From the NCBI GenBank assembly GCA_016765685.1, contig JAESPR010000066.1, positions 1 through 50,017 on the forward strand: DNA of 50,017 nt, in the 5' to 3' direction. The position numbers were made by a program, and so were the translations under genes. Origin of the DNA: Colwellia sp. (GTDB taxonomy: Bacteria > Pseudomonadota > Gammaproteobacteria > Enterobacterales > Alteromonadaceae). How positions within the stretch are numbered: the first letter of the stretch is position 1; every line of letters starts with the position of its first letter. The notes under the pieces were generated by a model. The model was not told the DNA's origin. It did not search any database and worked only from the letters and a program-made list of their open reading frames with translations. Shown here in pieces: positions 8,906 through 18,232 of the stretch.

Positions 8906-8933
8906 AAAAGATGCGGTAAAGCAGTAAAGCCAT

Positions 8934-8964
8934 AAGGCGGTAATGTTTAAAGCATTACCGCCTT
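8934..8964 (+). terminator. Intrinsic terminator after nfeD
   Basis: AAGGCGGTAATG pairs perfectly with CATTACCGCCTT (12 base pairs, 7-base loop), and the arm leads into six T residues. It separates nfeD from the convergent regulator gene. Confidence 0.93.
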
Positions 8965-8999
8965 TTTTAACCGCTATCGATAACCACAGAAAACTAAAT

Positions 9000-9209
9000 T
9001 TAAGTCATTGATATAGCGACTTCATCTTGAAAAATTTCTTCAATAGCCATGTTAAATAATCGAGCAACTTTAAATGCTAACGGCAAGCTCGGATCAAACT
9101 TGCCTTTTTCAATGGCATTAATGGTTTGTCTCGATACCGCTAACTTTTCTGCTAAGTTAGCCTGAGTCCAATCACGTTCGGCGCGTAATACTTTTAAACG
9201 ATTTTTCAT
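9000..9209 (-). CDS. Small XRE/Cro-CI-type transcriptional regulator
   Basis: This 69-residue protein is essentially one HTH domain: RLKVLRAERDWTQANLAEKLAVS followed (after a break) by RQTINAIEKGKFDPSLPLAF. That is the signature of the YozG-like group of stand-alone regulators. Its ATG overlaps the stop of the upstream membrane-protein gene by four bases (ATGA), so the two are translationally coupled. Such membrane protein/XRE pairs are usually self-regulating; the target is not known. A strong sigma70-like promoter with a dyad precedes the pair. Confidence 0.88.
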   Translation of the reverse strand: MKNRLKVLRAERDWTQANLAEKLAVSRQTINAIEKGKFDPSLPLAFKVARLFNMAIEEIFQDEVAISMT

Positions 9210-9631
9210 GAATAACGAACCCTACCAATCATGATGCCGGCAATATAAGTCAACGCCATTAACATAACTAAATAAGCAGAATTGAGCGAGGGCACGACCT
9301 CTGCTTTAGCTAATAATGAATAACTGGAAAAGCAAATAATGGTGATGCCAACCGATAACGCTAAAGCGTCCAGCTGAATTTTTTTCTCCATTTCATCAAG
9401 TTCTTTGAGCATATGTCTAAACGTCAATACCATAGTGATGCCAATGGCGGTATGCGCCAAAAAAGCCAAGCTAATGAGAAGAATACTATCCAACCAATCT
9501 TGTTTAGCGGCGTAAGTGACTACCAATAGCGAGAACGCCCAAGCAAGCCCCCATAAATTTACCCTATTAGCATTTTTAAGATCGCGTGCGGGCATACCGC
9601 TGCAAAAGATGGCCTTATAAAATTTTTTCAT
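9206..9631 (-). CDS. Four-TM membrane protein paired with XRE regulator (unknown function)
   Basis: This 141-residue protein has four predicted membrane helices (about residues 25-43, 47-72, 90-108, 116-136), with a charged loop KELDEMEKKIQLDA between helices two and three. An upstream extension is open, but the ATG at 9629-9631 is preceded by AAGGAAA at good spacing, and a promoter at 9680-9708 would leave the longer start outside the message. It is the first gene of a two-gene unit with the XRE regulator. No enzymatic motif is recognised. The arrangement resembles small membrane protein/regulator pairs in which the regulator controls its own operon. Confidence 0.72.
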   Translation of the reverse strand: MKKFYKAIFCSGMPARDLKNANRVNLWGLAWAFSLLVVTYAAKQDWLDSILLISLAFLAHTAIGITMVLTFRHMLKELDEMEKKIQLDALALSVGITIICFSSYSLLAKAEVVPSLNSAYLVMLMALTYIAGIMIGRVRYS

Positions 9632-9665
9632 AGTATTGTTTCCTTGTCGTTTTGTTAAGTTTACT

Positions 9666-9677
9666 TTACCTTGGTAA
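9666..9677. promoter_or_regulatory. Candidate operator dyad downstream of the membrane protein/XRE promoter
   Basis: TTACC-TT-GGTAA is a short dyad located just downstream of the -10 element, where a repressor would block transcription. Autoregulation by the XRE protein is inference. Confidence 0.35.
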
Positions 9678-9679
9678 CA

Positions 9680-9708
9680 AAGATAGATGAACAATATATT
9701 GATGTCAA
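9680..9708 (-). promoter_or_regulatory. Sigma70-type promoter of the membrane protein/XRE unit
   Basis: On the minus strand, a perfect -35 TTGACA and a -10 TATCTT are separated by exactly 17 bases. It lies about 50 bases upstream of the chosen start of the membrane-protein gene. Confidence 0.75.
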
Positions 9709-9849
9709 GTGTATTTTACAAAAAGTAAGGTGAAGTAGTTTTTATTTAAGTTTAATCCACAGGCGTTTATCTGCTAACAGTGCTTTTGTTTTGGTTGACA
9801 ATAAAGGGTTATGTAAAGTAGATTGCTTGTGATTTTTGCTCTAATACTT

Positions 9850-11121
9850 TTAATCTCTTATTTGGCCATCACCATAAACTACAAATTTTTCAGTAGTTAA
9901 TGCTTCTAATCCCATCGGCCCATAAGCATGTAATTTGCTAGTTGATATACCAATTTCTGAGCCTAGCCCTAATTGGTTACCATCAGAAAAGCGTGATGAA
10001 GCATTAACCATCACTACTGAAGAATTAATTTGGCGAATAAACGCTTGGCTGCGAGAGATATCTTGCGTGATGATTACTTCGGTATGATCTGAAGTGTATT
10101 CATTAATATGGGCAATAGCGTCATTAAAGCTAGTCACTACTTTCACGGCAATTTCTTGTGCTAAATATTCAGCATGGTAGTCATCAACAGTGGCTAATTG
10201 TCCACCGTTAAAATAGCTCAAACTTTTTTCGCAGGCGTGAACTTTGACATTAGCTGCTTCCTTCAGCGCTTTCGCGGCTAGTGGTAAAAATTCCTCAACG
10301 ATGTCTTGGTGTACTAAAAAGGTTTCAAAAGCATTACAGGCGCTGGGCTTTTGCGTTTTTCCGTTGATCAAAATATTAATAGCTTTGGTTACATCAGCCT
10401 GTTTATCAATATATAAGTGGCATACGCCTTTAAAATGCTGAATGACAGGAATTTGGCTATTTTCACTAACATATCTAATTAAACCCTCACCGCCGCGAGG
10501 AATGACCAAATCAATGGTTTCACTTTGTTTTAATAACGCTTCAATAACACTGCGACGGGTATCTGGAATGATACTGACGATGTTTTTGTCACAGCCATGC
10601 TCAGTTAGAACGGCATGTAGGCAATTAGCAATAGCTAAATTAGAGTGAATAGCCTCAGAGCCGCCACGTAAAATAACAGCATTACCTGATTTTATACATA
10701 ATGCCGCAGATTCAGCGGTAACATTAGGGCGAGCTTCATAAATCATGGCAATCACGCCCAAGGGAATACGCATTTTACCCACTTGCATGCCGTTAGGACG
10801 CAGTGCTAAATTACTCACACTGCCGATGGGATCAGCTAGGGCAACTATTTCACGAATGGCTGAGCTGATAGCGTTGATGGCTTGCTCGTTCAGCACTAGT
10901 CTATCGAGCATGGTCTGAGTCAAGCCTTTTGCTTTGCCGGCTTTAATATCTTTAGCATTTTCACTAATAATATTGGCGCTATGGTTTTCTATGGCATCGG
11001 CAATAGCATTTAATAGGGTGTTTTTTTCTGTAGTGGAAAGCTGTGCTGCTACTCGGCTAGCCGTTTTGGCATTTTTAGCTGTTTGCTCCATTGAGAAGGA
11101 GCTTGAATGTAAGTTTGTCAT
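9850..11121 (-). CDS. proA: Gamma-glutamyl phosphate reductase
   Basis: This 423-residue aldehyde-dehydrogenase-fold enzyme reduces gamma-glutamyl phosphate with NADPH in proline synthesis. Motifs include MRIPLGVIAMIYEARPNVT, the LVIPRGGEGLIRYV segment, the catalytic cysteine context KTQKPSACNAFETFLV, and the C-terminal GLGSEIGISTSKLHAYGPM. Length is normal (E. coli 417). It follows proB on the same strand with a 30-base gap, so the two form a proBA operon and probably work as a complex that channels the unstable phosphate. The ribosome site is weak (AAGATCAAA). Confidence 0.96.
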   Translation of the reverse strand: MTNLHSSSFSMEQTAKNAKTASRVAAQLSTTEKNTLLNAIADAIENHSANIISENAKDIKAGKAKGLTQTMLDRLVLNEQAINAISSAIREIVALADPIGSVSNLALRPNGMQVGKMRIPLGVIAMIYEARPNVTAESAALCIKSGNAVILRGGSEAIHSNLAIANCLHAVLTEHGCDKNIVSIIPDTRRSVIEALLKQSETIDLVIPRGGEGLIRYVSENSQIPVIQHFKGVCHLYIDKQADVTKAINILINGKTQKPSACNAFETFLVHQDIVEEFLPLAAKALKEAANVKVHACEKSLSYFNGGQLATVDDYHAEYLAQEIAVKVVTSFNDAIAHINEYTSDHTEVIITQDISRSQAFIRQINSSVVMVNASSRFSDGNQLGLGSEIGISTSKLHAYGPMGLEALTTEKFVVYGDGQIRD

Positions 11122-11151
11122 TTTGATCTTAACCTTTACCTTTGTGGTTAT

Positions 11152-12249
11152 TTATAAGATAACCATATCGTCACGATGAACGATAACATTACTTTGGTTG
11201 TGCCCAAGAATATTAGCGATATCATCACTGTGTTTGCCAATAATACGTGCTAAATCAGTATGGTTATAGAGGCTGATCCCCTTGGCAATCAAACGATTAC
11301 TTTGGTGATCAATTAACTCGACGGCATCACCTGCTTTAAAATTTTTATGCACTGATTTTATACCTGCAGGCAGTAGCGATGCGCCTTTATTCACTAGCGC
11401 ATTCACTGCGCCCGCGTCGAGAGAAATTTTACCCTGACTTTTTAGAGTATGCTTTAACCAATGTTTTTTAGCTTTGATAATATCTTTGTCGGCGGCAAAA
11501 CGAGTGCCGGGATTTTTTTGTGCCCATATAGAGGAGAATACTTCGCTTTTAGTACCATTGACGATATAAGTATTAATGCCATGTTCTACCGCTTTTTCTG
11601 CCGCTTGAATTTTGGTTTTCATACCGCCAGTGGCAAGGTGGTTGCGACTAGTCCCCGCCATGGCATAAATTTCGTCGGTAATATGTTCAATGTCAGGAAT
11701 GAGTACCGCATCGGCATTTACTTTAGGATCTTTAGTAAATAGTCCATCAATATCGCTTAAAATAAATAAACTATCGGCTTCGCATACTTGTGCCACTAAA
11801 GCGGCAAGGTTGTCGTTATCGCCCACGGTTAAATCTTCAGACGTTAAGGTATCATTTTCATTTACTATTGGTAGTACGCCATTTTCAAGCTGAATTTGTA
11901 TGGTTTCTTTGATGGAGATAAAGCGCTTTCTGTCTTCTAAATCACTTTGGTTTATCAAAATTTGGCTACAGGGCATATCGAAAAATCGCTGCCAGTTCGC
12001 CATCATTTGCATTTGACCAACACTAGCCATGGCTTTTTTTAACGCGACAGAAAGTTTTGGGCTACCATGATGAATGAGGCTACGCCCTGCGGCAACACCA
12101 CCGGAAGATACCAGAATAATTTCTTTGCCTTGTTGTTGGCATTGAGTAATAAATTGCGCAATAGCTAAGGTATATTGGCCGCTGCAACCTGTTTTTGTTG
12201 GTGCTACTAAAGCACTGCCAACCTTGATCACAGCTCTGTTAAAATTCAT
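11152..12249 (-). CDS. proB: Glutamate 5-kinase
   Basis: This 365-residue enzyme has an N-terminal amino-acid kinase domain (about 1-255) and a C-terminal PUA domain (about 275-360). It phosphorylates glutamate in the first, proline-inhibited step of proline synthesis. Motifs are AVIKVGSALV, ILVSSGGVAAGR, NQSDLEDRKRF, the IVNENDTLTSEDLTVGDND substrate loop, LFILSDIDGLFTKDP and GTGGM-like LATGGMKTKIQAA. It has a very strong Shine-Dalgarno (GAGGAGG) five bases before the ATG and is the first gene of proBA. Length matches E. coli ProB (367). Confidence 0.96.
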   Translation of the reverse strand: MNFNRAVIKVGSALVAPTKTGCSGQYTLAIAQFITQCQQQGKEIILVSSGGVAAGRSLIHHGSPKLSVALKKAMASVGQMQMMANWQRFFDMPCSQILINQSDLEDRKRFISIKETIQIQLENGVLPIVNENDTLTSEDLTVGDNDNLAALVAQVCEADSLFILSDIDGLFTKDPKVNADAVLIPDIEHITDEIYAMAGTSRNHLATGGMKTKIQAAEKAVEHGINTYIVNGTKSEVFSSIWAQKNPGTRFAADKDIIKAKKHWLKHTLKSQGKISLDAGAVNALVNKGASLLPAGIKSVHKNFKAGDAVELIDHQSNRLIAKGISLYNHTDLARIIGKHSDDIANILGHNQSNVIVHRDDMVIL

Positions 12250-12474
12250 TAGTCCTCCTCGATTGATTCCTTTTGCAGTATGCTAAAAATGGGGGAGTCA
12301 TTCAACCGCTTTAGATAAATATGAGCGCAAAATATTAGACGCAATTATATTTTTAAATAACGATAAAGCATATCTAATTATTGATAAATAATTAAAAAAT
12401 ATAATTTATCGACAAAGCATGATTAAATAGTGCTAATTTACTTTGAACTAATTGCTTAATCAGCCTTTTATAAT

Positions 12475-13398
12475 ATGTTTAATTTTTTACCTGCCAAGTT
12501 AATTGGTTTGCTCTCCTTAGTTTTATATAGCCTGAACACTGTTTTTTGGTTAATACCTATTCTATTATTTTCCTTATGTAAAGCACTGATACCATTGAGT
12601 TTACCTCAGAAGTTTTTTAGTTATTTATTGGATTTGATGGCCAGTAATTGGGTAGCGATGAATACCTTAAATCAAAGGCTATTCACTAAAATGCATATAC
12701 AAGTGAGTGGTTTAGATGAGTTGAATGAAAAAGATTGGTATTTGGTGTTAGCCAATCACCAAAGTTGGGTCGATATTGTGGTTTTACAAAGAGCTTTGCA
12801 TGGTGAAATTCCGTTCTTAAAGTTTTTTCTTAAAAAAGAGCTAATTTATGTCCCTGTTTTAGGCTTGGCTTGGTGGGCGTTAGATTTTCCTTTTATGCAG
12901 CGCTATAGTCAGTCCTTCTTGAAAAAAAATCCTCACCTGCGTGGTAAAGACCTAGAAACTACCCGTAAAGCCTGTGCTAAATTCAAACATAAACCGGTAA
13001 GCGTGATGAGTTTTATCGAAGGTACCCGCTTTACTCAAGCCAAACATGACAAGCAAAAATCACCTTTTAAGCACTTACTTAAACCTAAAGCCGGTGGTAT
13101 TGCCTTTGTACTTGATGCTATGGGTGAGCATTTAACTACCCTTGTAGATGTTACCATACATTACCCTGATGGCATTCCCACGTTTGTAGATTTTCTTAAC
13201 GGTCGCGTTCAAAATGTTCAGGTTGAAGTGCATGCCATTGAGATACCGCAAGAGTTGAGTGGTGATTACTTTAATGATAGAACGCATAAGATTGCTTTTC
13301 AAAAATGGTTAACACAATTTTGGCATGATAAAGATGTAAGATTTGAGAGAATGTTGCAACACTCAACGCAAAGAGCAACGCAAAATACAGAGAAATAA
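12475..13398 (+). CDS. yihG: PlsC-family lysophospholipid acyltransferase, YihG type
   Basis: This 307-residue inner-membrane acyltransferase has one or two N-terminal hydrophobic segments (about 8-40). The catalytic HxxxxD motif appears as NHQSWVDIVV (about residue 97), and the acceptor motif as EGTRFTQAKH. It closely follows E. coli YihG in length (310) and in stretches such as WWALDFPFMQRYS, RGKDLETTRKAC and KPKAGGIAFVLDAMG. YihG contributes to phosphatidic acid synthesis with altered acyl-chain choice. The next gene (MscS channel) begins one base after its stop, suggesting cotranscription. Confidence 0.88.
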   Translation: MFNFLPAKLIGLLSLVLYSLNTVFWLIPILLFSLCKALIPLSLPQKFFSYLLDLMASNWVAMNTLNQRLFTKMHIQVSGLDELNEKDWYLVLANHQSWVDIVVLQRALHGEIPFLKFFLKKELIYVPVLGLAWWALDFPFMQRYSQSFLKKNPHLRGKDLETTRKACAKFKHKPVSVMSFIEGTRFTQAKHDKQKSPFKHLLKPKAGGIAFVLDAMGEHLTTLVDVTIHYPDGIPTFVDFLNGRVQNVQVEVHAIEIPQELSGDYFNDRTHKIAFQKWLTQFWHDKDVRFERMLQHSTQRATQNTEK

Positions 13399-13399
13399 A

Positions 13400-14644
13400 A
13401 TGAATGAGTTGATCACTACATGGTTATTAGAGCAGGGCGTTAGCGGTACATATCTTGACGTCAGCGCGATGGGTTTAGGGCTTGTAATTATATTGTTAGC
13501 CGCTACGTTGAGCTATTACTTCGCTAAAAATCAAATACTTAAAATAGCTCATCAATTGATTATTAAAACTAAAAATACTTGGGATGATGCTTTGATAGAG
13601 CATAAAGTATTAACGCGTTTAACCTTATTATTACCTTTTATAGTGATATTATTTTTAACACCGCTAATATTTTCTCAGGGGTTATTATTGGCAACCCTAT
13701 TAATTTTGTTTGCCAAAGTATTATTAACGATACAAGTTGCTCGCAGTATTAGTGCCGTGCTTAATGTTAGTAAAAGCTTATATCGAGAAACCGCCAAACA
13801 AAAATATCTACCACTTAATGCCATTATTCAAGTGTTTAAGTTAGCGGTGCATTTAATTGCGGTTATTGTTATCGTTTCGCTCATTTTAGATCGCTCACCC
13901 ATTTATTTACTTAGTGGTTTAGGTGCGTTAACCGCAGTATTGATTTTAGTTTTTCAAGATACCATCAAGGGTTTAGTGGCTAGTATTCAAATTTCAGCCA
14001 ATAAAATGGTGGTGGCAGGTGACTGGATTGAATTACCTAAATATGGCGCTGATGGTGATGTCATTGAAATTGGCTTAAATACCGTTAAAGTTGAGAATTT
14101 TGATAAAACGATTACCACAGTACCCACCTATGCATTGATCAGCGATTCATTTAAAAACTGGCGCAATATGTACCATACAGGGGCAAGGCGTATTAAGCGG
14201 ACCTTGATTATTGATGTTGCTAGTATTGATTTTTATTCTTTAGAGCAAATCGATTTTTTAGCAAACACTAATTTATTGAAAACTTATTTAATAAATAAAA
14301 AGCAGCAACTTGAAGTTGAAAATGACGTCTTAAGTCAAGATGATGGTTTGAACAAAATGGATACCCGTCAGTTAACCAATATAGGTACTTTTCGTGCTTA
14401 CATTGAAATGTATCTAAATCAACATCAGAGTATCCGCAATGATTTAACCTGCATGGTTAGGCAACTGCCAGCTACAGCCAGCGGTTTACCGTTAGAATTA
14501 TATTGTTTTGCCAATACCACTGATTGGGTAAAATATGAAGCAATACAAGCTGATATTTTTGATCACCTTTTTGCCATCGCCCCTCAGTTTGATTTACGAG
14601 TGTTCCAAAACCCAACTGGGTTTGATTGGAAAAAAATTAGCTAG
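13400..14644 (+). CDS. ybdG: Mechanosensitive channel of the MscS superfamily, YbdG/MscM type
   Basis: This 414-residue membrane protein has about five transmembrane segments in the first 190 residues, including the pore-lining helix near SGLGALTAVLILVFQDTIKGLVAS. The MscS beta domain follows (VVAGDWIELPKYGADGDVIEIGLNTVKV is too long to be chance; shown here only as landmarks: AGDWIELP, GDVIEIGL). A large C-terminal cytoplasmic domain completes it. The length equals E. coli YbdG (415), a miniature-conductance channel for osmotic downshift. A longer reading frame overlaps the upstream gene; the ATG at 13400 is chosen because it gives the family N-terminus and lies behind GAGAAATAAA. Confidence 0.88.
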   Translation: MNELITTWLLEQGVSGTYLDVSAMGLGLVIILLAATLSYYFAKNQILKIAHQLIIKTKNTWDDALIEHKVLTRLTLLLPFIVILFLTPLIFSQGLLLATLLILFAKVLLTIQVARSISAVLNVSKSLYRETAKQKYLPLNAIIQVFKLAVHLIAVIVIVSLILDRSPIYLLSGLGALTAVLILVFQDTIKGLVASIQISANKMVVAGDWIELPKYGADGDVIEIGLNTVKVENFDKTITTVPTYALISDSFKNWRNMYHTGARRIKRTLIIDVASIDFYSLEQIDFLANTNLLKTYLINKKQQLEVENDVLSQDDGLNKMDTRQLTNIGTFRAYIEMYLNQHQSIRNDLTCMVRQLPATASGLPLELYCFANTTDWVKYEAIQADIFDHLFAIAPQFDLRVFQNPTGFDWKKIS

Positions 14645-14746
14645 AAGTATTGAGCTACAAGCAGCAAGAAAAATAGAATCTGAGTTGAGCATTTTACTCT
14701 CGAACTTTACCGCTTGAAACTTTTGACTTGCAACTTATAACGGTTC

Positions 14747-15604
14747 TTACCTTTGTCTGATAACGCCTTCTTGCATAGTAGAAGCAACTAACTCACCTTG
14801 GCGATTATATATTTGTCCGCGCACCAAACCTCGACCATTACTGGCTGATGGGCTATCCATGCAATATAATAACCAGTCATCAAAACGAAAGGGGCGATGA
14901 AACCACATGGCATGATCGACGGTTGCTATTTGGAAATTCGGCAACCAATGGCTGACGCCATGGGGCAATAATGCGGTAGGTAAAAAGTGAAAGTCTGACG
15001 CATAGGCCAACATACAGCTATGATTGCGTAAATCATCGGGTAAACTGCCGTTGGTTTTTAACCAAATTTGACAACGGGAATCCGTTTTTTCTGGTTTGAG
15101 CCAGTTGTATTGCTGAATGGGGCGAATTTCGATAGGCTTTTCAGCTAAAAACTTTTCCCGCATCGATTTAGGCAAACTGTCTTGGTGCTTAAAAATAAAG
15201 TCACTATAAGATGGAATGCCGTCGGGCTTTGGCACATCAGGCATGCTGTCTTGATGGGTAAACCCTTCTTCAGGTTGCTGAAAAGAAGCGGTCATGTAAA
15301 AAATTGCTTTACCATTTTGTATGGCTTGTACTCGGCGAGTACTAAAACTATTGCCGTCGCGGATGTTTTCTACATCATAAACTACCGGCTTTGAAGCATC
15401 ACCAGCACGTAAAAAATAAGAATGTAGCGAGTGCACAAAACGATCAGCACCAACGGTTTCTTGTGCGGCGGATAGCGCTTGCCCCATTACTTGACCACCA
15501 AACAAAGCTCTAAAGCCTAAATCTTGGCTTTGTCCTCGGTATATCCCTTGTTCAATGACTTCTAATTTTAATAACGCTAGCAGTTCATCTAAAACGACAC
15601 TCAT
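14747..15604 (-). CDS. tesB: Acyl-CoA thioesterase II
   Basis: This 285-residue double-hotdog thioesterase hydrolyses medium and long acyl-CoA. Visible are the N-terminal hotdog (GQDLGFRALFGGQVMGQALSAA split around RALFGGQVMGQAL), the catalytic Asp region TVDHAMWFHRPFRFDDW and the C-terminal GRGLVRGQIYNRQGEL plus STMQEGVIRQR, which includes the catalytic Gln. Length matches E. coli TesB (286). It is a single minus-strand gene convergent with the MscS channel. No clear terminator lies in the 100-base gap. Confidence 0.94.
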   Translation of the reverse strand: MSVVLDELLALLKLEVIEQGIYRGQSQDLGFRALFGGQVMGQALSAAQETVGADRFVHSLHSYFLRAGDASKPVVYDVENIRDGNSFSTRRVQAIQNGKAIFYMTASFQQPEEGFTHQDSMPDVPKPDGIPSYSDFIFKHQDSLPKSMREKFLAEKPIEIRPIQQYNWLKPEKTDSRCQIWLKTNGSLPDDLRNHSCMLAYASDFHFLPTALLPHGVSHWLPNFQIATVDHAMWFHRPFRFDDWLLYCMDSPSASNGRGLVRGQIYNRQGELVASTMQEGVIRQR

Positions 15605-15823
15605 AGTTCATACTCAAGTTGTTTACAAATTTTGGAGGTTTATTAATACCTTGTTGAGTAATCGCCAATTCAGCAGGTATTACCAGTAATAATAACAGCT
15701 TTTATTGAATTATAAGTATTGATGTATAAAACAAATTGAGTTATTTTATACCTATGTTCGGTCAATTTTTAGGCTTAGTGATAATTTTAATGTTTTTTTA
15801 ACATTTTAATTTAAGAGGTTCAT

Positions 15824-16084
15824 ATGCAAGCTACAGTACATCAAAGAGAAGCTTTATTAGAAAGGCGACAGCACGACAATATTGCTACCGATACCTTGTG
15901 GAATAAACTTTCCTTAGCGCAAAAGTTTGCTGCCAGTAGCCTGGCACAATTTGGTTATGATCTTACTTATATTAGAAATAGTCATACTGGAAATCTGGCT
16001 ATTTTATTATGTAACGACAATGCCGCGACAATTTCAACAGAGGGTGAAATTGATACCTCACCAAATATTGTTATTAGAGATTAA
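15824..16084 (+). CDS. Small uncharacterised protein (86 aa)
   Basis: This ORF has a credible ribosome site (AAGAGGTTCAT) seven bases before its ATG and no larger competitor on either strand. The product is soluble and mixed: a charged N-terminus (HQREALLERRQHD), a likely helix around WNKLSLAQKFAASSLAQFGY, and a short beta-rich end (NLAILLCNDNAATIS). No family is recognised. The neighbours are tesB (divergent) and a TPR-GGDEF protein (convergent), which say nothing about its job. Confidence 0.6.
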   Translation: MQATVHQREALLERRQHDNIATDTLWNKLSLAQKFAASSLAQFGYDLTYIRNSHTGNLAILLCNDNAATISTEGEIDTSPNIVIRD

Positions 16085-16220
16085 AGTATTAATCCAATGT
16101 TTCTGTTATCAGGGTTTTATTAACAATAGAGCCCTGTGACTGCTCTTCATATTTAACCAATAAAGCTACCCCACGTAACAAAACCAGTAAGATTACTTCT
16201 ATTCCATAAACGTTGAATTT

Positions 16221-18110
16221 TTAGGCTATTTTGATTGAATCACTTAGCCGTGATAGAAAAATATAGGGGTCGATATCTTGAAAAGTTGGGCTTTCAATTG
16301 AGTAGGCAATGGTAACTGAAAATTCGCCTAAATTGGCAAAAAACCTTAGCTTTAAAGCAGCAATAAGTTGGTTCATAGTCTTTTCTACTTCAATTTTATC
16401 TTGGTGGGGGAAAAGTAACAAATATTCACCCTTATTAATTAATCCTGCACTTTCAAATTCATTGATATGACTATTGATTAAACTAGCAACTTCTCGAGTA
16501 ACTTCGTTAACCATTTTTTTATTAAATTTAAAGGTTAGCTCTTGCCAATTACTAATAGCAATATAACCTAACGTTAGCGGATAGGAATATTTTCTTGCCA
16601 TATTAAAGCTCTTTTGATAAAGCCGCTTTGTGTGAATGGGGGTCGCGACCATATAACTTGGTTTTTCTATAGCATCATAGGTGTTTGATAAGTTTTTAGC
16701 ACGATGTTTGAACCATAAAAATATAACTAAACTCAGTAATAGTAATGTTATGCCAAATAAGATAGAAATAAGTGTTTGCTGTTGAAGATAGTTTTTTGAA
16801 AAAGTGCTTGTCAATTCGCTTTGTTCCGCTAGTTTAATCGCTAGTTGGCGTGTTTGAGTGCTAGCAGAGGCATTGGTTAACTTACTTGTGTTAACTAGAT
16901 TTTCAGTAGATGGTGGGTGCTTAGGGTAGGTTGGTTTCATTGTTCTTACCAAAGCCGCACTGTATTTTGTTTGCCAAAAGTAAGCTTTATTGAGGTTGTT
17001 TTGATTTTTGTAAATTTGAGCTAATAATTGATATAAAACAATATAATCATCATTGAGTTCGATATTTACAGATAATTTTTCAGCCTGTAATAATAAGTTA
17101 ATGGCATTGTTTTTTTGCTCAGTTAAGTTACTTATTTGTGCCAATGAGATAATGCTTTCTAAATAAGGCTTGGCTAGGTTATGTTGATAAAATAGGGCCT
17201 TCGCGGCCAGTATTTCATGTTCTGCATCGCTATATTGCTGTTGTTGAATTAACGTTAACCCCAACCCTTGGCGAGCGTATGCTACATAGATAGGGGTAGT
17301 TTTTTTCTCCGCATATTTTTTAGCTTCCCAATAAGCATTGTAAGCATCGTTAAAGCGGTCTAGCCGATAATAGGTGTTTGCTAAGTGGTAGTAGGTTTGA
17401 TCAACATTCGCTAGTTTATTCAAATTAAAGCGTAACGTTAATATTTTTAATTGAATTGTGAGGGCGGTAGGGTAGTCAGCTATATGATAATAAGCGCTTG
17501 AGAGAATAGTTAATAATGCTATGTGCTCGGCAAAAGAGGGGGTTTGCCGGATAACAGTTTCTACTTTTTGTAAATCTCTGAGCGCATTTTTATGTTGATT
17601 TAACATGGCATAAGCAACACTACGATAGCTTAACGCGAATAAAAAATATTTAGTATTTTCTTGCTCTTGTGGCATGTTTATCGCTTGTTGAGCGGTCGCT
17701 AATAATTGAGCATATTGTTTTTTTGCTGAAAAAATACTGGCTAGTTTTATTTGTAAGTACAACTTTACTTTTGTCTGTTTAGTCGGAATAGCTAAGCCGT
17801 CTTGAGTAAATTGAAAGGCAGTTTCGAGTTCACCTTTATTACTGGCAACATTGGCAAGCAGTAGATAAGTTTTGGCGAGTATCTCGTTTGGGTATTTTTC
17901 TCTGTGGCGGATGATGTTATTACTCAACGTAACCACTTCATTATAGTTGAGTGCTTCAGCATTTTCTCGAAACAAATATTCTACTTGGCTAATAAGTTGT
18001 TCTGGAGTGGTAATGCTTTTTTCAGCAGTTATACCATTAAAACTGATCATAGAGAACGAATACAGCAAAAAAACAACGGTGCAGCTAAATATTCTTTTAA
18101 ATATTAACAT
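16221..18110 (-). CDS. TPR-repeat sensor with one TM helix and a degenerate GGDEF domain
   Basis: This roughly 629-residue protein begins with a signal/anchor segment, then carries TPR-type helical repeats through about residue 400 (YYHLANTYYRLDRFNDAYNAY is typical), a transmembrane helix near 450-470 (LISILFGITLLLLSLVIFLW), and a C-terminal GGDEF-like domain (about 490-629; YSYPLTLGYIAISNWQEL, INKGEYLLLFPH). The signature GGDEF is replaced by NKGEY near residue 560 and the metal-binding Asp of the usual DIDxFK segment is replaced, so catalysis is unlikely. A GTG four codons upstream (18120-18122) is an alternative start; neither has a clear Shine-Dalgarno. It probably signals through protein contacts. 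A c-di-GMP riboswitch lies about 120 bases upstream but points away. Confidence 0.82.
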   Translation of the reverse strand: MLIFKRIFSCTVVFLLYSFSMISFNGITAEKSITTPEQLISQVEYLFRENAEALNYNEVVTLSNNIIRHREKYPNEILAKTYLLLANVASNKGELETAFQFTQDGLAIPTKQTKVKLYLQIKLASIFSAKKQYAQLLATAQQAINMPQEQENTKYFLFALSYRSVAYAMLNQHKNALRDLQKVETVIRQTPSFAEHIALLTILSSAYYHIADYPTALTIQLKILTLRFNLNKLANVDQTYYHLANTYYRLDRFNDAYNAYWEAKKYAEKKTTPIYVAYARQGLGLTLIQQQQYSDAEHEILAAKALFYQHNLAKPYLESIISLAQISNLTEQKNNAINLLLQAEKLSVNIELNDDYIVLYQLLAQIYKNQNNLNKAYFWQTKYSAALVRTMKPTYPKHPPSTENLVNTSKLTNASASTQTRQLAIKLAEQSELTSTFSKNYLQQQTLISILFGITLLLLSLVIFLWFKHRAKNLSNTYDAIEKPSYMVATPIHTKRLYQKSFNMARKYSYPLTLGYIAISNWQELTFKFNKKMVNEVTREVASLINSHINEFESAGLINKGEYLLLFPHQDKIEVEKTMNQLIAALKLRFFANLGEFSVTIAYSIESPTFQDIDPYIFLSRLSDSIKIA

Positions 18111-18183
18111 GAGTAAAAACACGTAGTTAGAAAAATAACAGAAGTCATTTTAACGTGATTAACGATAAGATGTTAGTTTTTTG

Positions 18184-18211
18184 TTTACAATTATAAATCA
18201 GAGATTATAAT
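18184..18211 (+). promoter_or_regulatory. Sigma70 promoter driving the c-di-GMP riboswitch
   Basis: TTTACA and a perfect TATAAT are separated by 16 bases. Transcription would start near 18218, just ahead of a small hairpin (GAGCT-actaa-AGCTC) and the aptamer. Confidence 0.75.
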
Positions 18212-18232
18212 GGGCTTGAGCTACTAAAGCTC

